This document shows positions 49,862 through 63,052 of a stretch of 64,000 bases of DNA, piece by piece (the stretch's first letter is position 1; every line of letters begins with the position of its first letter). The stretch lies in NCBI GenBank assembly GCA_029718625.1, contig CM056383.1, forward strand, positions 14,873,066-14,937,065, written 5' to 3'. The notes under the pieces are model-generated. The model was given only the letters and a program-made list of their open reading frames with translations, was not told the origin of the DNA and did not search any database. The stretch is from Synaphobranchus kaupii. Lineage: Eukaryota > Chordata > Actinopteri > Anguilliformes > Synaphobranchidae. The translations under genes were made by a program, and so were the position numbers.

Positions 49862-50292
49862 GTGCATAGATGAGCCTCAAGGCCTAGGATCGAACCTGGA
49901 CTGCGCTCCTCACAGCGAGGCACAACTGACGCCCTGTGTCGCCCAGCGTATGGGAAGGTTCAGTCGGACGGGGATCCGCGCGTCATCGCTCTTGGGCGAC
50001 CCCCACTGAATGATAAGGGCGCTCGTAAGAGTGCATGTCAAAGCCGCATATGAAAGGTCCCTCCTCCGATGCCGCTCTGTGAGAGCTTAGCTGCAGTCTG
50101 TGACGCGAAAAGAAGCAGCTGTTGGACGGCACATGTTTCGGAGGAAAACCGCGGATGTCCCAGCTCTCCCGAATTAGCAGGGTGGTTTGCGGTTGCAGAC
50201 AGTTGGACATTCTAGGTTGTGGTGGGAATTGGATTGATACAGCCCCAGGTTGGGCGGCAGATTTAAAAAAAAATAAATAAAAAATGGCGTCT
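49862..50292. repeat. SINE-like or complex interspersed repeat with A-rich tail
   Basis: GC-rich block with cgcccagcgtatgggaaggt, cagtcggacggggatccgcg, tcgggcgacccccactg-like, gacgcgaaaagaagcagctg and cgaattagcagggtggtttg, ending in aaaaaaaaataaataaaaaa. I recognise it as a multicopy fish repeat. On the minus strand CAGGTTCGATCCT near 49886 resembles a tRNA B box, but no complete tRNA is present. Confidence 0.55.
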
Positions 50293-53200
50293 AGGAGAGG
50301 GATGCAGAGGGTCACTGATGCTAATTGTAACTGGATGGTTTCACATTTAACACCTTAGTGGGGCACGGATGTTGTTTTCCTGACCAAGGAACCTACAGTA
50401 ACCTTAACTGCATTAGTAGTTCATGGTAGTTGGACTGGAGCATCTGCTGAGTTAATACATTTTCTAATGCTACATATAAGGGGCTGCAAATGGAAGCTTT
50501 TGCTAGGGCTACCTATGTACTGTAGGTGACTCATATTCTTAGATTAGGGCTCCATTTTTGCCCCTGAAAGGTTTGTTTGTTGACTGTAGATATGTCACGA
50601 ATGTGACGTCATCCTGATTCTGTTAGCATCATTTCTTAGCCTTTATTGACTTAGCCATGTAAATCGCCACTCATTAAAATGAACCCATTGATAATGTGTA
50701 AACAAAGTAACCATGGAATCTGCCACTTAAGGTGCATAGCGTGTCACCTCGAAAGACATGACATGCTTCCTGTGTGTTTCTTGCCAATTTGCATATGATT
50801 AACAACAGAAAAATACAACAGTCTACGATACCTGTGCTCAAAGAGTTGCTGTCCCTGTGTGATAATTATTTTCCTTCATTTCATGTTAAGATGCAAATTG
50901 GAGCGATAATTACCTAGAGGCAAAATAAATCTACAACTCCCAGGTCCTTTTTACACATTTTAATTGCACTGATTTGAATCTAATTCACCGGCTATTGAAC
51001 CTTTAACCTCATGTAATAGTAATCCATAATGGGACAACTCTAAGGAGACGGAGAAAGCCATGACCATCCTGTAATAAAATCCCTCTAATTCTCTCAAGTT
51101 AAAGGTCACAGGCGATCTAAAACTCTCAAGGGTGTTTTAGATAAATATCCCTGGCTCGATTGAAATATTAAAATAATCCTAATATTAGGCCCATCGATAA
51201 GGCTGGAATTACACGTGGAGATTACATGGTTTTTCTGCAGGGTTACTTAATCTTAAAAGTATTGAGGCTGTTTGTAGTTACTGTAGGTCAGTGTGGCTCA
51301 CCGTGTGATTAGGAAGATTGTACAAACCACCAACTCTGCCCCGTTTGATTTATTTTACTTGCAGGGTTCACAGTTCTTGGAAGTGACACTATTGATAATG
51401 GTTTTTTTACTAATCTATCTGAAACATTCGGCTCGCTAAAACAAAGTTCACATCCTCCAATGAATCATTTTACATTCTAACTATTTCTGCTTAGAAAAAC
51501 AAACACATGGGTCAGTCGTGGTCTCAAAAGAACACGAAGCATTGAATGAACAAAAAAAATGTATGCCAGTTCCTTCAGCAACGATGCATGTTTCTGCGAA
51601 CAAAAACGTTTATACTGCGGTTTTCACTTCTTGGTCCATACTTTGCCTGTGTCCTACAGTGCCAAAGTAGCGTTTTGCCATTATTATGTGCCCCGGAGAA
51701 TGCAGAACAAAGCAGTGAAGTGAAGCCATCAGTCACAGTACGATGATGAAACTCTCTCCTCGCTGTAGAGCCCATTTTAAGATTACTGTTACTGCCACCG
51801 CAGATTTGATGCATTATGGGATTGTTTACAGCTTAAGCTGATAGATCTCTGAATCTCCCTGATACATATTACATCTGGGAAGTTCTTACCACTGGCAGTC
51901 CTGGCCACCATCCCCCACAAGAGGCAAAGCGGGACTGAAAATATCAACTGCTTCTGGACTGTTCCTGAAAAAAGGAAACCCTGGAGAGTGGAGACCCAAG
52001 GGGAAGGGTTGGCTGGACGCGGCGGTCACTTCGTAATTACATTCACATTAATTGTCACGTCCAAGAAAGAGCTTTCCCTCATTTCCTCATCTTCGAAAAC
52101 GCATCTTGCCTTTTCCAAAGTAACGTCATCTCTAGCTCCAGTTCGACATGCTGTGCATGTTAAATGATTGCTTTTATTGGAGAACAATTCCATCGTGTTC
52201 GAGTACAAAGGGATGACCTCATTAGCTAAATGCATGATATTTTCACTTCTGAAAACCTGTACAGACAAGCCAGAATCAACCTTCAAATAAAGTGGTTCTC
52301 TAGTTGGTCTCTGGTGTCAATGAACGCGAGTTCCACAGGAGGCGAATGGGTCACATTTAATTAAGTCATCCTTGGCCACCTAGACATCACAAAGTGTAGT
52401 AACATCATTACTGCTGGTCAATATGACCACAGCAGTGTTACATTTTATAAGTATAATCATAAAGTCTACAACAGCGCTACATTCCCCGTCCATTTGATTA
52501 CTTGTGAATGATCACGAAAATGTATATATAAATTTAGCTCAGTGTAAAAATGACACACAAGTTGGGATAGTTGTGTCTTGTCTGCATAACGGCGCAACAA
52601 AACAATAGACATACTGCTAAATATTTATGTCTTTAATAAAATGTGGCATGTTCCTCTATTATTGGAAAATGGCTGGACGTTACGTCTTACTGAGGAAATA
52701 AAATGCACTGGGGTAAAAGGTGTGATGGCATATCTGCGCTCTCTCCTCGGCAGACATGACGGCGTATTAATCCGTGAGCTTGGAGGGCCCCAGCGCGTTG
52801 GCCAGCCTGGCAGGATCCCCAGGCCATGTGGCAAACTCCTTCTCCCCGCGGACATTTACCCTCTCGCCATGTTGCGTTTACCTCCCGCGCAGGTGGTCCC
52901 GCTGCCCCCAGATGACTCATTTCAGGACTTTAGCCGGCCCGCACTGTGGAGCGTACCCTTTGGCGTGCGAGGTGCTGGGGGGCCGGGGGGCCGGGGGTGG
53001 GGGGAGCGTCTGTTTGGCGAGGCCTGCCAGGCTCTCCATTACTCAGATTGTTAACTAATCAAGCCGCGGCTGTTGTTGTTACATTTCTTGGATGTTCCAC
53101 GCGATCTAATCCTGCGGAAACACTGCACACCTCACGCGGAGACATGACGATCCTTATACAAGCAGCACGGCTTTGGGAAGAAGCCACCGACGGGTAAATA

Positions 53201-53837
53201 TCGTAGGCTGGCACGTGGCCAGTACCTTGTAAGAGAAGGACATAGCCAGCAACGGCATCAAAACTGACCATTATATCTGTGGATTGACCTGTTGTATTTT
53301 AGTCGCTGTATTCTAGAGAAGGTGTTATTCTAAATCCAGGTTTCTCACCAATCGCTTTCATTCTTCGTCAAAGGCTAAATGAAATTGGTGTGTACTTTAT
53401 TTTTCAGGACTGTGTGCAGGGAGAAAGTCAGGAACACCCAAACATACAGATGTGGTCCTTTTTCCCCCTCCTTTTTTCCCCCCTCCAACCTCAAGCCTCA
53501 CTCTCTCTTTCTCTGTCCCTCTCTACATGGGGTGCCTAATTAAGAAACTGACTGGTTTATGTGGATCCTTTTGATATAAATTACACTCTAAACCACAGCA
53601 AATTAAGATCATCTGTAGATGTGAAAGGTTTTTTCCTGTTTCTCATACAGGAGAGCCAGCTCTGGAGGGCATGTGTTCAAATGATGAGGATTTTTTTTTT
53701 TTGGTTTGGTTTTAAACGTCTAGTGGCAATGTGTTTTCAGTACTTGACAAGTGTCATTTAGTCCTCCCACCTTTAGGTGTCATCGCCGACTCTACAATGC
53801 TACTTCACGTAAATTGGTCATGTCATTACGGCAGAAA

Positions 53838-53905
53838 GTTTGATGAACAGACTACTAAAGAACACAATATCCTTATTGTGTTCTTTAGTAGTCTGTTCAT
53901 CAAAC
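53838..53905. repeat. Perfect 32-bp hairpin with 4-nt loop
   Basis: Left arm 53838-53869 (gtttgatgaacagactacta, continuing aagaacacaata) and right arm 53874-53905 are exact reverse complements. The loop is TCCT. No transposon ends or target duplication are visible around it. Confidence 0.95.
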
Positions 53906-54945
53906 CTGATTTTACATGGCAACCATTAACATAAACATAACAATGAACTCAACCCCTAATAACTGCAAGATTAGGCTTGCTTGTGATTAAGAAAGTCAGA
54001 AAAAATCAGCTGAACTCTTGTAAAATGGATATAATCTGCTTTGAAAGTGTCCAATGTTTTAACCTTGAAAATATAACCTTGCAAAAATGTTTGATTGGAC
54101 TTTCCTGGGGTTTTCCTGTTAGTATTACTGACATTCTGGGGGGAAAAAAAAACTTATGTCTCATTTAGATATAAATGGTAAATTCTATTATTATTATTCC
54201 TCATAATAATAATACATTTAAAGGGCAGCTATGCATACAAATTGTATCAGTATTTTTTTTTAATATGACATATTTTTAAAATGACATAAATCATGATTTC
54301 TTAATAACTGTCGTTGTATCCATAATTGACATTCACACAAGGGACACTGGTGTATCTCACAGAAATTGTCATTTCAAATGACAACTTGTTCACCAAATTT
54401 GTTTTCTAAATAAAGGTTATATATTGTGAAGAAGAAAAAGAAATAGACAAGCGTAACATTTACAGTAAATTTAGTCTTCCTTGATCACAGAATCATTAGA
54501 CCCACAAAGCTTCAATGAGAAAATGGTGTATTCGTTCCGCTGTTTCCATGCCATCCACACATTGGATCGATGTATCGTCAAAAAGCCACAAAGCCCTCAG
54601 GCAGCAGGCCAACACAGAGTGTTTACTTTGCGGCGGTGCATCTCTACAAAACTGCCAATCTAACGGTGAAATATAACCCAAATGAACAGGCAAAGTGCTG
54701 TTATATGTTTGTCTAAATAATACAGTAGTGTTTCAACTTCCAATGTGTTAGAAATAACTGCTTATTTTAGAAGATACTGCTGGAAGAAGTATAATGAAAG
54801 GTGAAAGGTGAAAGGTCACTTGCCACTCACCAAAATGTTGTCTCTGACTTGTTTGACACTACAAAAGTAGCCGCTAAGACTGTGAAAGATTCAGAAAAGA
54901 GTTGTCTGGAAAATGGTAATTAGTCACAATTAACTGGCTGTGAAA

Positions 54946-54975
<30 letters not shown>
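54946..54975. repeat. (ATT)n microsatellite
   Basis: About ten ATT units. Confidence 0.93.
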
Positions 54976-54977
<2 letters not shown>

Positions 54978-56510
54978 TTATTCACCCCAGTCTAAGTAAG
55001 CGTTGTTACTCGTACAGTACATGCAGTTCTGCTAACAAATTTAAAAAACTGTAATTCCATATTTTAACAGATTGTTGGTCTGCAGTGTAATAATGGGTGG
55101 ATTTCACAAAATATATTTTCTCAATAAGCAGATCCTGGGGCATCCACACGGGGTATCGTCGATTCAGCGGCACTGCTACTGTTGTCACTGGCATGGGCCA
55201 AATTTGAAATCCGATTGTGGGGTGCATCACTGCCCTGACAACTCCCAATTTAGTTTGACACGTCAACAAGAAGTGCCCCCGCTAATCTATACTCGAACAT
55301 GTGGGAGAGAGCCAGTGGCTAATTCCTGTGGAACAAGCAGGGCCTGCATCAAGGGAAACCTCAATGAGGGCTGTGTGTCACACTCCTGCATCTGCATGCA
55401 TGCACACAGCGTCGGCAAATAGCAGCAAACTCCGCCGTTTTGATGTGAAGCATAAAATGAAAGTTTTCCATTGTTCACTTTAAAGAAAAGAGGAAAAAAA
55501 CCTGTATAAAAAAAAAATGGCATTTCAATAAAGAGATCTATTTATACCCTGGCTTAGGCACCCGCTGCACAAGTCTCTGAAGCTTGTTTTTAAATGTCCT
55601 TTGTTGTGGGTTAACTTTGTGCTCTCGTGGAGCCGGTATTCTTTATTCCTGATCCGCATTGCCTGGATTCAATAAGCGCTTGTATATCCATATTGTGATG
55701 ATGTGGTCAAGGAAACCAGATTTCCTAAGTGTACCTTCGCGTTTTGACTTTGCTATTTATTCCTCTCTCGTGGGTGTTTTGGGAGTGGCGTTCATTTTTT
55801 CTCCTCTTTTTTTCTCCCTTAATTCACCACATTGGTTTTTCGAAGGTCTGCGTGTTATGTTTTTGTTCGTCTGTCCGAAGTCCCTCTCTCCGAACTTTTT
55901 GGAAAATAAACCCTGCAACCTTAGGAGGCGGCCAGGGTAGGAGTGAGTCAAACCAGGAGGCCCGAAGTGGAAATCTCTCCACAAGCGAAAAAGTCCCTGC
56001 TATTGTTGCCTTTGGTTTTCATCTGGATTGCAATATCCGCAAGAGCCCTGGAAGAGTACAAAGGGAGCCCGCTTTGAGAAATTATACACACATTTTGAGA
56101 GGGGATTAGGGTTGTTTGGGCTATATCCGTCAGGTAAAATGAGCCCTGGATTTAGAGTGTAATTGCCGGGGTCGGTCGCCGTTTGAGGGAACCCTGTAAT
56201 CGGGCGCGTCACGTCAAATACGAACCCGTTTCTTCAGTTTTACCACCGGCGAGCGCACTCGGAGTTTGCGATTCACAGAGGCCATGATTCCTGGCTTTCT
56301 GTCATGGATGTCTCTGATCCAGCTCAGTTGGCTGTGGGGAGTTGAGCTTAGTTCAAAGCAATGAAAAAGAAACTGAGCCAAGATAATAGAATGTCAAGAT
56401 AATGTTAAGGTAAATCACTCGCTGGCGCCAATTACAGACGTTCATTGGTGTTGATTGACAGGGGACCTGCAATAATCCTATTGAAATGAATGTATGCATA
56501 ACTGTGTGTG

Positions 56511-56538
56511 TTTGTTTGTGTGTGTGTGTGCGCGCGTG
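56511..56538. repeat. (GT)n/(CG) microsatellite
   Basis: TG run with a cgcgcg centre. Confidence 0.85.
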
Positions 56539-56937
56539 TAAATAAATAGCATGTTTTTTTTTTTTTTTTATACTTAAAAATTTGTGAATATTTGTTCCAA
56601 TGTGGAATTGGCAGAGACGCCCCTCCTTTTACCGCCGAGCCTTTTGCAACCGTTCGCCAAGAGCATTGTGGCTGAATAGCATGTCCTCTTCTGCACTCCC
56701 TGACTGTTTTAGTCAGTCACAATTTTTTATGCCATAAAGGCCATGCAATGCTACAGGCTACAGAATTAGGAGCATATTTCTACCTGGTGATATCTGTTAG
56801 TCTTTCGGCTTGTGATGGGCCATTGTGAGGAGCTAACGTAGCTGTCACATGAGAAACCCTGGCTGTCTTTAACAAACTTTTGCCCTGGCTGGACAAAATG
56901 TCCCACCACCGCAGACTCAGTTCAACGTCATAGTCCT

Positions 56938-57132
56938 GTGGTCCCCAACCCTGTTCCTATAGATCTCCTACCATCCTGTAGGTTTTCATTTCAACCCTAT
57001 TTTGGCACACCTGATTATACTAATTAACAGCTCAAAGAGATCTCTGGATGTTGAATGAGGTGTGCTTTAATAGGGTTGGAGTAAAAACCCTAAAAACTAC
57101 AGAACGGTAGATCTCCAGGATTGGGGACCACC
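56938..57132. mobile_element. Palindromic MITE, 'GGTCCCCAACC' type
   Basis: Starts tggtccccaaccctgttcct and ends gatctccaggattggggacc. The two halves are inverted copies over most of the length: gtaggttttcatttcaaccc against ggttggagtaaaaaccc, and cacacctgatt against aatgaggtgtg. About 195 bp, non-coding. I recognise it as a frequent fish element; the superfamily is not certain. Confidence 0.7.
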
Positions 57133-59169
57133 ATTATAGTCCCTTAAGGAAAGAGCCAAATCTTGAATCCAGGTCTGTCCTTGTTGAAATGACGTCACAG
57201 AAAAACATATGAGGATGTGTATAATATGAGAGACGTACCGTAGACATGTTTAATAATTCACACGTGTTTTCTGGTAGACAAATTGGACCAGATCGTCGTA
57301 TCTGTGGAGACTGCGAAGCTTGACACGTTTGCAGGAGCCAGAGGGCACTGGGAGTGGTTCAGGGATGAGTGCCTGAGTGTCAACACGCCCCCCTCCCCTC
57401 CCCCCCCGCCCCCTCAATTTATGAACCATATCCCCAGGTCAAACAGCCAGATTCCTGACCCTAATAAAGGAGCCCTGGGGGAGGAAGGCATCGAACTCCT
57501 GCTCCTATATCTCGTTGTCTCTCTAGTCAAAAACGAGATGCTAATTAATTATCATTGGCATCTTTAGCGATGCATGTCGGGTCCTGTTTGGGATGTCAGT
57601 CTGTTATCTGATCAAACAGAGTGCCCCAATGATAGCACGAGCATCGAGGTCCTCAGTCCAGCCTCTGCCACAAGCCATCTCATCTCTCTCTCTCTTCCTC
57701 TTCCTCTCTCCCTCCCTCAATTTTAGATTTTTAGCTTAAAGTTAAATGGCTTACAGTGGCGCTACCTGGACTCAAAACCATATACGTCTGGCTACGGGCC
57801 TAATACTCGAATCACCAGCTTGTTTTTCTTCATTTTTCAGCGATAAATAATACGCTCACATTCCATATTGATTGGAGTCAAGCAATTAAGGCGCTGCGTA
57901 CAACCTATAATAAATCAAGCATGCACTGATTCATCAAATCAGGCAATAAACAATTCAAATTTTTATTTATTAATATAGGTCTTAAAGAGCCATTGTGCTG
58001 ATGATGATGATGGTTGTTATTTTATTATCCAAATATATTGATGATATATACCATTTCCTATTGGTGAACTAAATGGGAAAACTCTCCGTAATAAATCTTG
58101 TTTACCTCCACATCTTTAGCAAAGGAACTTAACACATCATGTTGTTCAAATTGCTGAAGGAGGAAGACAAAAGGAAATGTAGCTTTCACTCTGGTGTTGT
58201 TTAGTGTCTTATGATGGGAATATTTACACATAGACCTCCGTTATGATGCCCTGGTGCTCAATCAAAGGTTAGTCTAAAGTGTTGAAAATAACAGACATGT
58301 CGTTTAAATATGACCATGATACACAAATATAGTTGTATTAATATAATATTAATTAAAATATACTATAAAAATAGCACCAATAACCTTCAAGCCTGGGGCC
58401 AAAAAGATTAGAAAGAAACCCTGGGCCTAAAATCACCCAAATATACAGTGCACTAAGTGTAAAAACGAATCCGCTATGTACTATGGCTATAAAACCATAT
58501 ACTCTATGGTTATGGTGTAGGTTGTTTAATTATTTATTCAGCCATTTATGTCTTTTCAGAGTGAAAAATAATAATCTCTGTGCCAAAAGCAGGAAATTGA
58601 GTGTTTAGGGCAGCCATCAATTTGGCCGTGTGCCAACAATCCAGTCTTGTCTGGTCTCCAGGACTGTTAGAGGGAGGATTAAAAGTGTTTTTTTTCCCCC
58701 TGGAATAATCTTAACCTGATGGCTCATTCGTCATTTTATTATTATCATTAAGTCTGACAAGACCCATCATCGGCGCTGCCTCTCCACCTTACAAGGAAAA
58801 TGCAATTAACAAGAGAAGTAGCAACATTTTCCTCTCAGAACCTTAACGCGGCAACATACCCGGTCTACACACTGAGTCTAGTTGACTGCCTTTTTAGCAA
58901 ATTCTCATTGAAAAATGAGAGGCACTGAAGCAGCACAACCATTAATCTTAGGACTGATATCTAATGTGATAAATCCTTATTTCTTTCTTCTTGAGAGAAC
59001 ATTTTTCTAATTTCTACCTTCGCAATTCCCAGTTGCTGTGTAGTTAACTTGTCCTACAACTGGTGCTGTTCACTCTTCAGACCAGTAGAATGGCGGCCTG
59101 CCACGGCCGTCTTTTTCTCTGTGCGCCGTGGAGGACTTATAGAAACCTGGCGAGCAGGCCGGAATTGCC

Positions 59170-59310
59170 TGGTCATGTGACCCGGCAATGGAATGGGCTC
59201 GGATATATTCTAGAACTCTGAAACCCTCATTCTCTGAGATCTGCTGAAGACGGTCATGTGACCCGGCAACGGAATGGAGTCACAAAGAGATTCTAGAACT
59301 CTGAGCATTC
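59170..59310. repeat. Two-copy about 82-bp tandem duplication
   Basis: ggtcatgtgacccggcaa with ggaatgg and then ttctagaactctga occurs at 59171 and again at 59252 with substitutions and small length change. Confidence 0.8.
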
Positions 59311-61304
59311 TGAACCGGTTCACTAGCCCCGTTTATGCCAAATCCAAAATGATATCTTCTAACCCATTCACGTCTTGATAACAATGATCCCCATTTCTCT
59401 CTTTCCCCCTAGTATGACATTTAACTATTTTGTGAGGTTATGTATTGACTAGTACTATCGGATGTGATCCTGATGACTGCTCGTTACCTAAACCTGTATG
59501 AACGCACTAAAGTACTGTAAGTACGTCAAGTTAAACGTGTCTGCTAAATGCCTAAAAGTAAATATAACTGCACACTGCATCAAGTGACATTGTCTTATTT
59601 GGATACACAACCCGACGGCCCTTCTCATTTCATTGACTTATTACAAACCGTGGTGGAGGTTCGCTATATCGATCACGTTACAGCAACGTTTCCACGGTAA
59701 CTCGTGCTTCACTAAACGGGGTCTCCGCGGATGTATAGAGCAACTCTTACTGCAGCTAAGCGCATTCCTCTCTGATCAAGTTATTGAATCGTTGTTCACA
59801 TGAAGGAGATTTGAAGTAGTTTTTCAGTCATTTTATACAATCTCATGAAACAATTGTGCACAATTGAAACAAGCAACTATTTTTCTTTTCTTTTAAAAAA
59901 AAAAAAGTACACACACAATATATGTATGCGAGTACGGTACTCACGAAAACACAGCACGGAAATTTATGAGCTGTCTTTTTACGTGCTGTTCTCTGATAAC
60001 ATTACCCAAACTCTATACCCCCCCCACAGCAACAAGAGGTTTGATCACCACAACTGGGATCAGCCCCGTAAAGCACTGGACGCAATTAGCCACTAAGACT
60101 GGTATAAGGTTAGGGGGAAGACCCAATACTACTTCACTGCTTTTAATCAGAATAGTTTGTCCCGGGCCCTGACAACTTGGACCGCAGCCCCCACCACAAG
60201 CTTCTATTGTGTTCCAATTTCATCTGTAATGTTTCTAATGGTTCCTGGTGCCAAGCGCTGGCTCCCCTGGCGGGCGCGTCCCTCTGTATTGGCTGTTGTT
60301 GTCTCTCGGCCAAGCCTCAGCTCAGGCAAAAACGTTCCAGCGCATTCCCCGGGCGCAGTCCAAGCCCCTAACTGCACCAGGCCTATTTATACAACGTATA
60401 ATAAAGAATACCTTTTTGACTTTCTGAAAGCCAAGCACCGAGTGATACAGGAACACATGTCGCCCCGCACGAAAAGGAACCACATCGGCCCGTACTGCAA
60501 ACCCCCCTGTTTTCTTTCTGAGGTTTTCAGCGAATAATGACGGCGTTCTGCCGAAAGGTTCAAACGAGCGTAAAGCGGCGCCCGCCGCACGGCTGTTTGT
60601 CGCGTATCTCGTGAGAAGACGCATCACATATGGGGATTTTTTTTTTTTTGTCAGTGATGCAATCTGAAATGCTAAGAAAAAAGAGAACCAGCTTCGGATA
60701 GATCACATTGAAACTGGCATTCGGTGTTGATTTAAGGAAAATGGCTTTCAGTCCATGCATTCCTCACGCTGACTTCTCGAATGTATTACTTTTTACCTCA
60801 AGCTTTACATTGGCAGAAGCACATTCACGTCAACAAATTGGTTCCTACAAGTCTGACCACATATAAGGTACATCTCTCAGCTTCATTTCACTTGAAAAAC
60901 ACCAAGTTTTACAGTAAACGCAAAATAAACCAAAGCATGTAGCTCAGAGCACACTTTGTTCTTGGCTTTCATCAAAATTTCTGATCTTATTAATAGCCAT
61001 TTTCCAATATTCTTCCCCCAGGCTTAGGCACCAGTTTCTAGGCAATCGTTCAAATTGCACTCATTGATATGCTTATTCAGTAGCTTACTGCTGGTACGAC
61101 CTGTTAATCCATACATGTTCATCATCCCTAATAGCTCTGTGTGTCAATGATCCTGAAAATTTGCTTTCTAATAACAAAGTCGGCTAATAAACTGGACAAA
61201 AATAAAATAACCAGGCTGGCAAGTTTGTTTATAGACACTCTTGTGATTGTGGTATTCACATAAAATGTTTCATGAGGGAAAGTTTGTCTTTTTAAGTGTA
61301 CTTC

Positions 61305-61326
61305 AGTGTGTGTGTGTGTGTGTGTG
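61305..61326. repeat. (GT)n microsatellite
   Basis: About 11 GT units. Confidence 0.93.
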
Positions 61327-63052
61327 TTTGTGAGGACCTGGGAAAAGCCTGGCTTGCCTACGATACACTGCATATGTTTAGTCTGTATGTAATCAATTCA
61401 GCATTTGTTACTCAGGAACAGGGACACACAATTTGTTACGTATGTCATTTTATTACAGTGTCTCTCTCGATCACGTTCAGTTAACAAGCACGATTATTGA
61501 ACACGTAATCTAACTGGAATGCCAGAGTCTGGTTTTTTTTTTTTGCAAAGCGGTCCTGCCCACTTTGGTCATTTCGGGTGCCCTAGTCGCACCCCACGCC
61601 CTTTCCGGCACGCTGCCATCGTGTGATGTGGTCTGAACGAGTTTGAGCCCAGAACGACCATCTGAGTTTAGGGCTTGACGAGTGCCCGAGAACTGAGAAA
61701 AACCTGGGGCCTGTGGAGAGGGCGTGGGTACCGAGGTAACCGTGATGTCCTTTGCCGTAGTAAAGCCATACATTCTGGGCTATGCTCGAGAGGCCACAGA
61801 CCTGACTCCTGATGCAGCTGGCTCTGTAGTTAGCGGTTATGCCCTGCTCTGAGTACGCGTGCTTCTCAGAAAGTTTACCTCTGGTGACGGCACATGCTTT
61901 GTGTACAAGTCGTTGTGATGCATCTGTGGGCACCTGGTGCGCACATGTGCATTAATTACAGAAATAAGAAAGGAACACAAGTAGAAAAGTTCAAATACAG
62001 GATGAGTTGCCGGCTCTAATTAAGTCAATCTTTACTATTCCTGCTGGAAAGTTTGAGTGCAGCTGATCATTTATGAATTGCAAATGAGTTGCTTATATAG
62101 GGAATCAACCATTCACTCACAGAGTAGTCTAATCAGTTTGCATTTGGAAAGTATGCATTTCTGTGTAATCCCAAATTTAACATAAAAAGGTCCCTATATG
62201 TAACAACACTTTATCATTCAGACTACAGTGTCATTTATGAGGTCATAGTTGATATTTTTGAAATACAGCTCAACATAGGTAAAAGTGACATTTGCACGGC
62301 CACATGGAACATCACTTCATTTTTATAATGTGTGTACAAAAAAAACATCTGGATTCCATCAGCACTGTTTGGAACAAAAGCCTTGTGTTTCCCTGTAAAT
62401 ATTTTGTTAATATCTGAAGTTTATTCTCTCTCCTTCAGTAGGATGGATGATATATTCTTGTGAATCTTGAGTCATAAAAGGTGTCTTAAAATGCATACAG
62501 ATGTCGTTATTTGGGGAAAAGCATATGTGATTGGTGTCTGTGCTTGAACGTGTACATTGTGAGGGTTTTGTTTTTCAGTCGAAACATCTGCACCTATCCA
62601 AGAAAAAAATAAGGTGTCATAGATATTTTGAGGCAGATTAAATAATATTTTCAGTGTCGTATTAAAAAGGTTATCAAAGGTTATCTTCTTGTATAATAAA
62701 GCCCATGCTTCTCAGATGGCTTTTGTTCATAGAGCTAAAACAAGGATTTTTTTGGGATGGACACTGTTCTGTTTTTTCTTGAATGGGATATGTGAGGTGA
62801 CCAAAAAGAAACAAGCCACTGAACTGACTTAGATGCATGGCTCGCCAAACATACACATTTACGTGGGTCCTTTATTAATGGTATCATCATGTACTTACAT
62901 ATTTTACTCAACTATGTAATTGAACATCTAAAAATATTGTTACTTCTAAATCATTTTATCACATTTGAATACTTCCTAACAAATAAATAATGTAATATCA
63001 GGAAAATATCAAAATGTCTTCATTGTCAAATGAATCAATTCCACAACATTAT

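Noticed and set aside
49880..49900. tRNA-like B box on the minus strand
   Set aside because: No A box or cloverleaf could be built around it; it is treated as part of an interspersed repeat.
53410..53470. Acceptor-like ttatttttcag followed by an open stretch
   Set aside because: Translation in any frame shows no RhoGAP similarity and soon becomes a T/C-rich tract.
58558..58608. Candidate next RhoGAP exon after a cttttcag acceptor
   Set aside because: The phase-compatible reading (VKNNNLCAKSRKLSV, then a stop) lacks the expected VFGPTLL-type motif and ends after 15 codons.
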